Source: Bacteroidota bacterium
Lineage (GTDB): Bacteria; Bacteroidota; Ignavibacteria; Kapaibacteriales; UBA2268
NCBI GenBank assembly: GCA_004322215.1
Contig: SCSM01000023.1
Coordinates: 62,001 to 126,000 of the forward strand
Length of the DNA stretch: 64,000 nt
Reading direction: 5' to 3'
Positions 54,908-62,985 of this stretch are shown here, one piece after another. The position numbers were made by a program, and so were the translations under genes. Below the pieces are notes generated by a model. It did not search any database and was not told the origin of the DNA. It was given only the letters and a program-made list of their open reading frames with translations. Within the stretch, counting starts at the first letter, position 1, and every line of letters starts with the position of its first letter.

Positions 54908-55948
54908 ATGAAAAGTATAAAAAATTCTGTTATATTTATAATACTTATTTTCTGTTCATTAATTTTATTCAGTGGATGCAGTTATTATATCAGCAGGGAC
55001 GGATATTCAAAAACTGATATTAAAGATAGTTGTGAAGTTTATATTTTCAAAAACTTTTATTTCGCAGAAAAATTAAAAAAAGTGGGTTCTGTAAAACTTG
55101 AAGAATCAGGATTAACAATGAATTGTGAGATGGAAAATGCATTTAGTATATTAAAAAGAGAAGCGTGTTATGCTAATGCTAATATGATAAATATAACGAA
55201 AGAGTATTTTCCTGATCGTTCAAGCTCTTGTTACAGGTGCGATGCAGATTTATATCAAGATACTAATTATTCAGTAATATATAAATACAGGACTTATGAT
55301 CATTTTAAAATTGTAGAAGAATCACCGTTCGATTATTTACCGTTTAACTATGTTTGTTTTAATTTTGGAATTGATTATACTTCTGTAAATAAAAATTTTT
55401 GGAGTGATTTGTTAAAGCAATATAATTTACCAACTGAAAAAGCAGCATTTGTATTATATAGACAAAGTATTTCTTTTATTTATCAGGAATATTATTTTGA
55501 TTTAAATTTTGGTTTTTTCCAAGCCGCATTTAATAACAATGACTCGTTGGAGTCTGATGTTCTTGGATTGAAATTTGGCATTGATTTTGGATATAATGTG
55601 TTGAATGATGTCGTAACAATTTCTCCTTATTTGGGATTAAGATATTTTTATCAAAATCATACTGTATCATATAATAAAGATGATTTGACTCTAGAACAAT
55701 GGATGAGACATCCGGATATTAGTCTTAGAGCAAACCAATTTAGTGGTGTAATTGGAATAAATTTAATTTATCCTATTTATTATACTTTGTTAATATCGGG
55801 AAATGCAGGTTATAATTTTAATTTTCACAAATATCCTTTTTTGAACTCCGATGAATATATTGGTATTAATCATAATCAATCACTTATTAAAAATTTCTAT
55901 TGTAGCATTAATTTCGGTTATGGATTTAACATTGATAAAAAATATTAA
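54908..55948 (+). CDS. Lipoprotein with barrel-like C-terminal region
   Basis: The 346-residue lipoprotein (signal ending LILFSGC) has an N-terminal domain of about 100 residues with a Cys pair motif (SSSCYRCDADLY) and a C-terminal half of alternating aromatic/Gly strands (GLRYFYQNHTVSY, FSGVIGINLIYPIYYTLLISGNAGYNFNFH, YCSINFGYGFNI) like an outer-membrane barrel. No family is recognised. It follows the DUF922-like lipoprotein on the same strand. Confidence 0.65.
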   Translation: MKSIKNSVIFIILIFCSLILFSGCSYYISRDGYSKTDIKDSCEVYIFKNFYFAEKLKKVGSVKLEESGLTMNCEMENAFSILKREACYANANMINITKEYFPDRSSSCYRCDADLYQDTNYSVIYKYRTYDHFKIVEESPFDYLPFNYVCFNFGIDYTSVNKNFWSDLLKQYNLPTEKAAFVLYRQSISFIYQEYYFDLNFGFFQAAFNNNDSLESDVLGLKFGIDFGYNVLNDVVTISPYLGLRYFYQNHTVSYNKDDLTLEQWMRHPDISLRANQFSGVIGINLIYPIYYTLLISGNAGYNFNFHKYPFLNSDEYIGINHNQSLIKNFYCSINFGYGFNIDKKY

Positions 55949-56070
55949 ATTATTACTTATTTAAATATTTAAACTAAGAATAATAATAACAAGTTAACAT
56001 ATTTTAAATTATTGTATAAGTCCGATACAGAACTTGGATTCATAATAAATTTTTACCTTGGAGTTCAACA

Positions 56071-56550
56071 ATGGAAAATATAAATATAAAACACTTGGTT
56101 TCGAAAAGGGATATTGGAATAGAAGCATTTGAACTGGAGAATGGGAATCTAATGTTGGAAGCCACTTTCCTTGACCCTTACCATTTAATACGGTTAAATA
56201 TGCACATTGAACCAAAGTCGAAAACAATTGTTTCGGCAAGCAGTGAATATGCAAGTCATCCTCATAGAGATTGCCCTGTTGTGGCTATAAAAGCATCTTT
56301 ATTAGTCGGTTTGAAAATTGAAAGAGGTATTGTAAAACATGTTACTCAATTAATCGGCGGACATGAGGGATGTGTTCACCTTAGGGAACTCGCACTCGAA
56401 ACAATTAATTTTGCGGCTACTGTATTAATAGGTTATGATGAAGGTTTTGGTCTGATGAGCAGGAGTTTCAACGTGCTGGATGAGAATCAGAGATATGAAA
56501 TATCAAAAAATTTATTGAAAAACACTTGTTATATATATAGGGAAAAATGA
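56071..56550 (+). CDS. DUF2889 domain protein
   Basis: The 159-residue protein matches DUF2889: SASSEYASHPHRDCPVVAIKASLLVGLKIERGIVKHVTQLIGGHEGCVHLRELALETINFAAT. The HPHRDCP and GGHEGCVHL motifs, with conserved Cys/His, are typical of the family, whose function is unknown. The stop overlaps the start of the next gene by four bases (ATGA). Confidence 0.87.
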   Translation: MENINIKHLVSKRDIGIEAFELENGNLMLEATFLDPYHLIRLNMHIEPKSKTIVSASSEYASHPHRDCPVVAIKASLLVGLKIERGIVKHVTQLIGGHEGCVHLRELALETINFAATVLIGYDEGFGLMSRSFNVLDENQRYEISKNLLKNTCYIYREK

Positions 56551-57707
56551 TGAGAATATTTAAGATTTACCTATTTTGTTTAATATTTAATTTATTTTTT
56601 GTTTCCTTTTGTTATTCCCAATCTATTGTTCCGGTGCCTACTTTAATAGAACCACCTGATGCGGTCTCATCGGGTATGGGTTATGTGGGAACTGCAGGAA
56701 CAAGTGATATAAATTCAAGCTATTGGAATCCTGCAGGTCTCGGATTTTTAAAAAAAACAATAATTCCTGATGGATTATGGTTAAATGATTCAGAAAGTGA
56801 TACAATGTCATATTTTGAAATAACATCAACTGATAAGTTTCTGCTAAAGTATGATAACGGTACTTTTTCATACGAAAATTTGACTGCAGGATTATACATT
56901 GAATCGTTCGGCACACTTGCATTAGATTTGGCTTATTCTGATTATGGTGAAATGACAAGAACCCATGAAAGTGGTTTTGTACTTGGTAAATACAGTCCAA
57001 ATGAATTGTATATTAGTTTGGCTTATGGAGGACAAATTGAGGACGATTGGGGAATTGGCTTAGCTTTGAAATACCTGTTATCTAATGTAGTCCCAGAAGC
57101 ATCTCCGGGTTTTACTCAACATGGTGTAAGTTCAGGTTATGCTTATGACGTTGGAGTATTATGGAAACCAAAAAAATTAAATCTTCTGAATTTGGATTTA
57201 GGAAATGCATTAGCTTTGGGTATTACATTTAAAAATTTGGGTCCAAAAATAGAATATGGAAGTGAATCCGAACCAATACCTGCTCAATTTAGATTTGGTG
57301 CATCTATTGATCTGACTAAATATAAAATGAAAAACCTTAAGATTGGATTTGATATTTCAAAGTTATTAGTTTACTATTCTAATTCTGTCACATACATTGA
57401 TTCTGATACTATATTAAAGTCGGATTCAGACCCTTACCCTAAGTCATTAATTTCGGGATGGAAGAATCCTGGATTTGAATTTGGAATAGGTGCAGAGTAC
57501 TGGTATGAAAATTATTTCGCATTGAGAGCAGGATATAATACTGAACCGAGTTATTCAGGAAACAGGAAATCACTGACATTTGGCGGCTCATTTAAATTAT
57601 ATTTTTTTCAGGTGGATGTCAGTTATAACTATTCTTCGGGCGATATGAAATACCTGGCCAATGCATTGAGATTCTCATTAAGAATTGGCGGGAATTCAGT
57701 TAAATAA
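56547..57707 (+). CDS. PorV/PorQ-like outer-membrane protein (UPF0164 type)
   Basis: The 386-residue protein has a signal peptide (about 1-26, CYSQS) and an outer-membrane barrel with the family marks PPDAVSSGMGYVGTAGTSDINSSYWNPAGLGFL at the start of the mature part, GIGLALKYLLSNVV, GITFKNLGPKIEYG and a last strand LRFSLRIGG. PorV (LptO) and relatives shuttle T9SS cargo to the attachment machinery, so this probably serves the T9SS proteins in this window or is a FadL-like porin. It overlaps the DUF2889 gene by four bases. Confidence 0.85.
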   Translation: MMRIFKIYLFCLIFNLFFVSFCYSQSIVPVPTLIEPPDAVSSGMGYVGTAGTSDINSSYWNPAGLGFLKKTIIPDGLWLNDSESDTMSYFEITSTDKFLLKYDNGTFSYENLTAGLYIESFGTLALDLAYSDYGEMTRTHESGFVLGKYSPNELYISLAYGGQIEDDWGIGLALKYLLSNVVPEASPGFTQHGVSSGYAYDVGVLWKPKKLNLLNLDLGNALALGITFKNLGPKIEYGSESEPIPAQFRFGASIDLTKYKMKNLKIGFDISKLLVYYSNSVTYIDSDTILKSDSDPYPKSLISGWKNPGFEFGIGAEYWYENYFALRAGYNTEPSYSGNRKSLTFGGSFKLYFFQVDVSYNYSSGDMKYLANALRFSLRIGGNSVK

Positions 57708-57740
57708 TTAAATATGTATATTAATTTTATGAGTATAACT

Positions 57741-58097
57741 ATGAACGCAAAATATTTAAAATATATTTTTATAATTTCTCTTTCATCAATAATATTTTTA
57801 TCCGGATGCAGTGAAAGTACAAACAACAAACAAAATATAACACGAGCATCAATATATCCAAATCCATTTTCAGTAAAAGGAATGTTAATATTATATTTAG
57901 AAAATGAAAATCCGGTTACAATAACTATTGCTGATTTTTATGGCAGAGAAGTCAAAAAATTAATTGATAATGAAGTTTTTCCATCCGGAAATAAAATAAT
58001 TAATATTGATATGACTTTTCAATCCTCCGGTGTTTATAGCTGCATTATTAATTGCTCCGGTGAAATCACAATAGTTAATTTTTCGGTTTATAAATAG
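57741..58097 (+). CDS. Tiny lipoprotein consisting of a T9SS-like C-terminal domain
   Basis: The 118-residue lipoprotein (signal ending IIFLSGC) has almost nothing between the lipid-anchored Cys and a domain that matches T9SS type A sorting domains (ASIYPNPFSVKG ... ITIADFYGREVKKLIDNEVFPSGNKIINIDM ... SSGVYSCIINCSGEITIVNFSVYK). It therefore carries both a lipid anchor and a sorting-domain fold with no cargo. It follows the PorV-like gene by 33 bases. I set ATG 57741 as start. Confidence 0.8.
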   Translation: MNAKYLKYIFIISLSSIIFLSGCSESTNNKQNITRASIYPNPFSVKGMLILYLENENPVTITIADFYGREVKKLIDNEVFPSGNKIINIDMTFQSSGVYSCIINCSGEITIVNFSVYK

Positions 58098-58170
58098 AAT
58101 AATATAATTTAAGTTAATTGAAACAGATTTGTGATTTTATGAATTTCAATATTATTTAAAAGGGATTAGT

Positions 58171-58548
58171 ATGGAAAAATCAAATAAAATCAGACTTAAA
58201 AATATTGATGAATATCTTGCCGCAGTTCCTGAACCGGCAAGAACTAATCTCGAAAAACTCCGTAAAATAATTAAGGATATTGCACCACAAGCAGAGGAAG
58301 TGATTAGCTATGGCATGCCGGCATTCGATTATTATGGAATACTTGTTTATTTTGCAGCATTCAAAGACCACTGCAGTTTTTTCCCCGGTGGCATAGTGGA
58401 TTCTTTTAAGGATGAGCTAAAAGCTTATAAGACATCTAAAGGGACTATTCAATTTCCACTTGACAAACCTCTTCCGGCTTCATTAGTAAAGAAGATAGTA
58501 AAAGTAAGGATGAAACAAAATGAGGAAAGAAAAAAAAGGAAATCATAA
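58171..58548 (+). CDS. DUF1801 / YdhG-like iron-chaperone family protein
   Basis: The 125-residue protein has the DUF1801 features IDEYLAAVPEPARTNLEKLRKIIKDIAPQAEEVISYGMPAF, YFAAFKDHCSFFPG and GTIQFPLDKPLPASLVKKIVKVRMKQNE. It belongs to the YdhG/frataxin-like branch with a long C-terminal helix. The function is uncertain; iron binding is suggested for some relatives. Confidence 0.85.
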   Translation: MEKSNKIRLKNIDEYLAAVPEPARTNLEKLRKIIKDIAPQAEEVISYGMPAFDYYGILVYFAAFKDHCSFFPGGIVDSFKDELKAYKTSKGTIQFPLDKPLPASLVKKIVKVRMKQNEERKKRKS

Positions 58549-58727
58549 AATTCTTATTATTACTTGGAAATGTTAATATTAATAATTAATTTCTAATTAT
58601 AAATATTATATTTTTTATAATTAAAATTAATTTTAGGTAAAACTTTACATTTTTTTAACTGATACCCAAAAAACAGGATAAAATTCATATATATAGATAT
58701 ATTTTCTAATTATTTTTTGGGATTTTT

Positions 58728-60314
58728 ATGAGATTTCTTTTCGTTCTTTTAGTTTTCTGTTTCTCTTTTATTAATTTGTTTTCCCAATGGAAATCCAAAT
58801 CGAAAGGTGATGAGACCATCCAGGTAAACTATGTTGACCTAATATCGAGTGTAATGGCATATTCAAGTAGTGGTACTGAAAGTAAATACACTTATACTTA
58901 TGACTCTAACGGAAAGTTACTCACACTTTTAAAAGAAGATTTAATTGACGGGCAATGGTCTGTTTCTCGTCAGGTAACTTATACTAACGATGTTAATGGT
59001 AATAGACTGACCTTTCTTTCTCAACAATGGCTGAATGGTCAATGGGAGAATTTGTATCAGGGAAATTATACTTATGATTTAAATAATAACCTGTTGACCG
59101 CTTTGGTTGAGCAATGGCTCATAAGCGAATGGGTGAAGTATTCTTACAATGAAAATACTTACAATGCTGATGGAAAAACACTTACTACGGTTAATGAAAA
59201 TTACCAAAACGGAGTGTTGTCGAGGACATCAAAATATACTTATACTTATAACAATGAAAGTGATATTCTGACAAATCTCTATGAATTATGGCAAAATGGA
59301 CAATTAACAAATTCAAACTTTAGAATCTGGACTTACAATTCTGATGGAAATCCTTTAACTTATGTTTACCAGGTTTTGCAGGACGGACAATTAGTCAATT
59401 CTTTAAGGTATAATTATACTTATGACTCTAACAAAAGGATAGTTGAACAGGCGTGGGATAAATGGGATAACAATAATTGGGTGGCTTCTGAAAAATATTC
59501 ATATAACAGAACATTTATTAATGATACAATTTTAACTACATACATCCTCCTGTACGAAGTTTACGAAAATGGAGAGTGGATATATTCGGATAGAAATACA
59601 TATAATTATAATAGTAACGGTAAGCAAATATCGGAATTGGCTGAAAAATGGCTAGACAGTTCATGGACAAATTACTATCGAAATGCTTATACGTACACTA
59701 ATGATGGGAAATATCTTACAACAATAGGGGACGAATGGATAAATGGAGAATGGGTGATGACCGGGAAAACCACTTATGATTATGATGAAAAAGGAAACAA
59801 TATATTATATCAGAATGAATATTATGATAATGGTCAGTTGCAGGATAATAGTTATAAATTAAATTATTTATATAATAATTCTGGTAATATTAAGTCCGAA
59901 TCTTTCGAGACTGTATCTGGCGGTGAGTGGATTAATTATAATAATAATTTCCAGGTGTCAGATTCAAATGGAAATCAATTCGGTTTCAGCGGTGTTTATA
60001 AAATTGATATAACTTATCAATCTGAAGTCGGAGTTGCTGAAGAAATCAATAAGTTGTTGTCACTTGATTGTTTTCCTAATCCTGCTTCTGTTCAAACAAA
60101 AATAAATTATTCAGTATCAATGGCTGTAATATTAACGATTGATATTACAAATGAAAATGGAGTAATGATTTCAAGATTAGAAAATAATAAATACCACGAA
60201 CCGGGGAATTATACTCTTAACTATAATACTGAAAATCTTCCATCGGGTGCTTACTATATTACAATTAATAATAAAAATAATATTGAGTCGAGAGCATTTG
60301 TAATCGTGAAATAG
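58728..60314 (+). CDS. T9SS cargo protein with YD-like repeats, copy 1
   Basis: The 528-residue protein has a signal peptide (1-20) and about eleven repeats of 35-40 residues built around YTYDSNGK ... LTxLxExWxNGQWxN, reminiscent of YD/RHS repeats, then a T9SS type A sorting domain (DCFPNPASVQTKINYSVS ... PGNYTLNYNTENLPSGAYYITI). It is a tandem paralogue of 60523-62094: the starts (TIQVNYVDLISS / TIQADTIDLISS) and the YKIDITYQSEVGV junction are alike. It is likely a surface adhesin or sugar/protein-binding protein. A terminator follows. Confidence 0.9.
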   Translation: MRFLFVLLVFCFSFINLFSQWKSKSKGDETIQVNYVDLISSVMAYSSSGTESKYTYTYDSNGKLLTLLKEDLIDGQWSVSRQVTYTNDVNGNRLTFLSQQWLNGQWENLYQGNYTYDLNNNLLTALVEQWLISEWVKYSYNENTYNADGKTLTTVNENYQNGVLSRTSKYTYTYNNESDILTNLYELWQNGQLTNSNFRIWTYNSDGNPLTYVYQVLQDGQLVNSLRYNYTYDSNKRIVEQAWDKWDNNNWVASEKYSYNRTFINDTILTTYILLYEVYENGEWIYSDRNTYNYNSNGKQISELAEKWLDSSWTNYYRNAYTYTNDGKYLTTIGDEWINGEWVMTGKTTYDYDEKGNNILYQNEYYDNGQLQDNSYKLNYLYNNSGNIKSESFETVSGGEWINYNNNFQVSDSNGNQFGFSGVYKIDITYQSEVGVAEEINKLLSLDCFPNPASVQTKINYSVSMAVILTIDITNENGVMISRLENNKYHEPGNYTLNYNTENLPSGAYYITINNKNNIESRAFVIVK

Positions 60315-60332
60315 AAATAAAATTGGCTATTT

Positions 60333-60370
60333 AAAAGCTCTTTTACATTGTGTAAGAAGGCTTTTTTTTT
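60333..60370 (+). terminator. Terminator after the first YD-repeat gene
   Basis: AAAAGC(TCTT)TTACA and TGTAA(GAAG)GCTTTT pair around a TTG loop with an internal mismatch, followed by a T run. The core TTTACATTGTGTAA recurs in the 60436-60456 hairpin. Confidence 0.75.
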
Positions 60371-60435
60371 AAAACTAAACTTGGTTAAATAAATTATTAT
60401 GACTAATTTCCATTATTGAAATATCAGATATTATT

Positions 60436-60456
60436 CTCTTTACATTGTGTAAAGAG
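60436..60456. repeat. Perfect hairpin, 9-base stem and TTG loop
   Basis: CTCTTTACA (60436-60444), TTG, TGTAAAGAG (60448-60456) pair without mismatch. The inner TTTACATTGTGTAA also forms the core of the terminator at 60333-60370. No T run follows on the plus strand, so it may be an operator or a repeated element upstream of the second paralogue. Confidence 0.6.
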
Positions 60457-60522
60457 ACAACCGAAAAAAATTAGAAAATTCTGAATATAATTAGATATTT
60501 GATAAATTATTTTGGAGTTAAT

Positions 60523-62094
60523 ATGAAAACTTTTTACTATTTATTGTTATTCTGTTTTTCTTCTGTGACTGCAATTTCCCAATTGAACAATAATAAAGGG
60601 ATGGAAACAATTCAAGCCGACACCATTGACCTTATTTCGAGCATTAAGTATTATTCAACCTCAGGTACTGATTCGAAAATTTCCATGACTTATAATGCTA
60701 TTGGAAAATACGTTACTCTTTTCCGGGAAGATTCATTAAATGGTCAATGGACTAATGCAAGGTATGGTACCAATACTTATGACGCAAATGGAAATATGCT
60801 GACTTATGATAATAAACAATGGCTGAATGGACAATGGGAGAATTATTACAGGGGTACTTTTACTTACGATTTGAACAATAACCAATTAACAAGGTTAGTT
60901 GAAAAGTGGTCGAATGGTCAATGGATGATTGATTCAAAAGACAGCAATACCTATAATTCAAAAGGTGAAAAGCTCCAGGGACGTTATGAAATTTACAAAG
61001 ATGGTCAATTGAATACAACTGCAATTAATACTTATGATTATGATACTGCCGGCAACGTGCTTAATTATGAATATCAAAATTTGCAGGGGGATTCTTTAAT
61101 TACCGATAATAAACAGATTTATTCTTATGATATTAATAATAATGTTCTGAGTTATACTTACCAGCGATTAGTTAATGGTCAATTACAAAATTATTATCGC
61201 TGGTCTTATACTTACGATTCAAGCGGAAACGAGCTTACATACCTCGATGAATTGTGGCAAAACTCTCAATGGACACCTCAGGAACGCTCAATTTCAACTT
61301 ACGATACAGAAGGAAATAAAACACAGTACTTGTTTGAGCATTATGTTAATTCGCTTTGGGTAAAATATTCAAAGAGTACTTATACTTATGACACTTTGGG
61401 AAATGTATTGACTTCATTGGGTGAGTTATGGGAAGATTCTGTTTTTACTAATCATTCCAGGTCAACTTATACTTATGATTCAGAATCGCGGCTTCTTTCA
61501 AAAATATATGAAGTATGGGACAACAATCAGTGGATTAAAAACAATGAATTGACAAATAACTTCGATGCTAACGGTAATAAGACTTTGGAAAAATATGAAT
61601 ACTGGGAAAATGGTCTATTGCGTGACGTTTCGTCAAGGTATATATACACATTTAATTCCAAAGGAAATCTAAGTACAGAGTTGCATGAATCCATATTGTC
61701 ACAGCAATGGGTTAATTCAAATACAAATATGTTTATTACAGATTCTAATAATAACCAATTCAGTTTTCCAAATACATATAAAATTGAAATTACATATCAA
61801 TCTGAGGTAGGTGTCGAAGAAGGAATCTATAAATTCTTATCGCTGGATTGCTATCCAAATCCTGCATCAGTTATTGCCAAAATAAATTATACAGTATTAA
61901 AACCAGAGGTACTGTCAATTTCAATTTCTGATTCGAGAGGTGTAGAATCAGAGAACTTAGTAAAAGATAAATTTCACGAGCCGGGCAATTACAGCATTGA
62001 TTATAATTCCTCAAATATTCAACCTGGTGTTTATTTCCTGACAATTAAAAACGGAAATCACAACGAAACAAAGAAATTTGTAATCATCAGATAA
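60523..62094 (+). CDS. T9SS cargo protein with YD-like repeats, copy 2
   Basis: This 523-residue paralogue of the preceding gene has a signal peptide (1-20, ISQ), about twelve YTYDxNGN-type repeats (NTYDANGNMLTYDNKQWLNGQWENYYRG is characteristic), and a T9SS type A sorting domain (DCYPNPASVIAKINYTVL ... GVYFLTIKN). Start is ATG 60523 preceded by GGAG; an in-frame ATG at 60499 has no such site. A terminator follows. Confidence 0.9.
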   Translation: MKTFYYLLLFCFSSVTAISQLNNNKGMETIQADTIDLISSIKYYSTSGTDSKISMTYNAIGKYVTLFREDSLNGQWTNARYGTNTYDANGNMLTYDNKQWLNGQWENYYRGTFTYDLNNNQLTRLVEKWSNGQWMIDSKDSNTYNSKGEKLQGRYEIYKDGQLNTTAINTYDYDTAGNVLNYEYQNLQGDSLITDNKQIYSYDINNNVLSYTYQRLVNGQLQNYYRWSYTYDSSGNELTYLDELWQNSQWTPQERSISTYDTEGNKTQYLFEHYVNSLWVKYSKSTYTYDTLGNVLTSLGELWEDSVFTNHSRSTYTYDSESRLLSKIYEVWDNNQWIKNNELTNNFDANGNKTLEKYEYWENGLLRDVSSRYIYTFNSKGNLSTELHESILSQQWVNSNTNMFITDSNNNQFSFPNTYKIEITYQSEVGVEEGIYKFLSLDCYPNPASVIAKINYTVLKPEVLSISISDSRGVESENLVKDKFHEPGNYSIDYNSSNIQPGVYFLTIKNGNHNETKKFVIIR

Positions 62095-62111
62095 AGAATA
62101 TTACGATATTG

Positions 62112-62148
62112 AAAAAGCCCTTTTGTATTAAGCGTAAGGGCTTTTTTT
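62112..62148 (+). terminator. Terminator after the second YD-repeat gene
   Basis: AAAAAGCCCTT (62112-62122) pairs perfectly with AAGGGCTTTTT (62136-62146), followed by a T run. Confidence 0.85.
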
Positions 62149-62298
62149 AATTTATTATTACAATTACGAAAATTATATTATTACCATTTGTTAAAAACTT
62201 CATTAATTTTGAATTTTTAAAACTGATTCTGAAATATGGCAATAGGATTTAGTAGCTGTTTCGTTGATTTTTAATAGAATATTGATTATTTTACAATT

Positions 62299-62604
62299 AT
62301 GAAAACGATTGAAGCAAATAGTGTTGATGTAATTAATATTATTAAAAATAATATATCTCATATCAAAGAATACGATGTGAAGAAATTAGCTCTATTTGGT
62401 TCTTATTCAAGATATGATGCCCTTCCCGAAAGCGATTGCGATATTTTAGTAAAATTTGGCAAGAATACATTTCGTACTTACATCGGTTTAAAGGAATACC
62501 TCGAAAATTTATTAAAACTGAAAGTTGATTTAGTGTGCGAGGATTCCATAAAAGATATCATTAAGCCCTACATACTGAAAGATGCAATATGGCTCGTAAG
62601 TTGA
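62299..62604 (+). CDS. mntA: MntA-like nucleotidyltransferase antitoxin
   Basis: The 101-residue MNT-type minimal nucleotidyltransferase has GSYSRYDALPESDCDILVKF, i.e. G34-S35 followed by D46-x-D48, the GSx10DxD catalytic signature. In the studied MntA-HepT systems it adenylylates the HepT toxin on the Tyr of its RNx3HxY motif, neutralising it. The downstream gene is such a HepT and overlaps its end by 16 bases. Confidence 0.92.
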   Translation: MKTIEANSVDVINIIKNNISHIKEYDVKKLALFGSYSRYDALPESDCDILVKFGKNTFRTYIGLKEYLENLLKLKVDLVCEDSIKDIIKPYILKDAIWLVS

Positions 62605-62966
62605 GAAATGTTAGTCTGTACATCAATGATATTCTTGATTCCATTCGAAAAATTGAGAAATACACAAATGATAAAGATTACCATCAATTCAAAAATGATT
62701 CTCTAACTGTTGATGCGGTTATCAGGAATTTTGAAATTATCGGCGAAGCGGCTAATCAATTACCAAAATCTTTTAAAGAATCAACAAGTGATGTTGAATG
62801 GAAATACATGATTGATTTTAGAAATGTAATCATTCATGAATATTTTGGGATTAATTATGAAATTATTTGGGATATAATTCAGAATGAGCTTTTACAGTTT
62901 AAAAATAAAATATCAGAATTACAAGATAAATTAAATAACATACAAATTCCATTGGAATGGGATTAA
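62589..62966 (+). CDS. hepT: HepT-like HEPN toxin
   Basis: The 125-residue helical HEPN protein (DUF86 type) has DFRNVIIHEYFGINYEIIW, giving R78, H83 and Y85 of the Rx4HxY motif: an RNase active site and the Tyr that the partner MntA adenylylates. The pair forms a type VII toxin-antitoxin module, here sited between T9SS cargo genes. Confidence 0.92.
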   Translation: MARKLRNVSLYINDILDSIRKIEKYTNDKDYHQFKNDSLTVDAVIRNFEIIGEAANQLPKSFKESTSDVEWKYMIDFRNVIIHEYFGINYEIIWDIIQNELLQFKNKISELQDKLNNIQIPLEWD

Positions 62967-62985
62967 TTAATTATTTCGGAATTAT

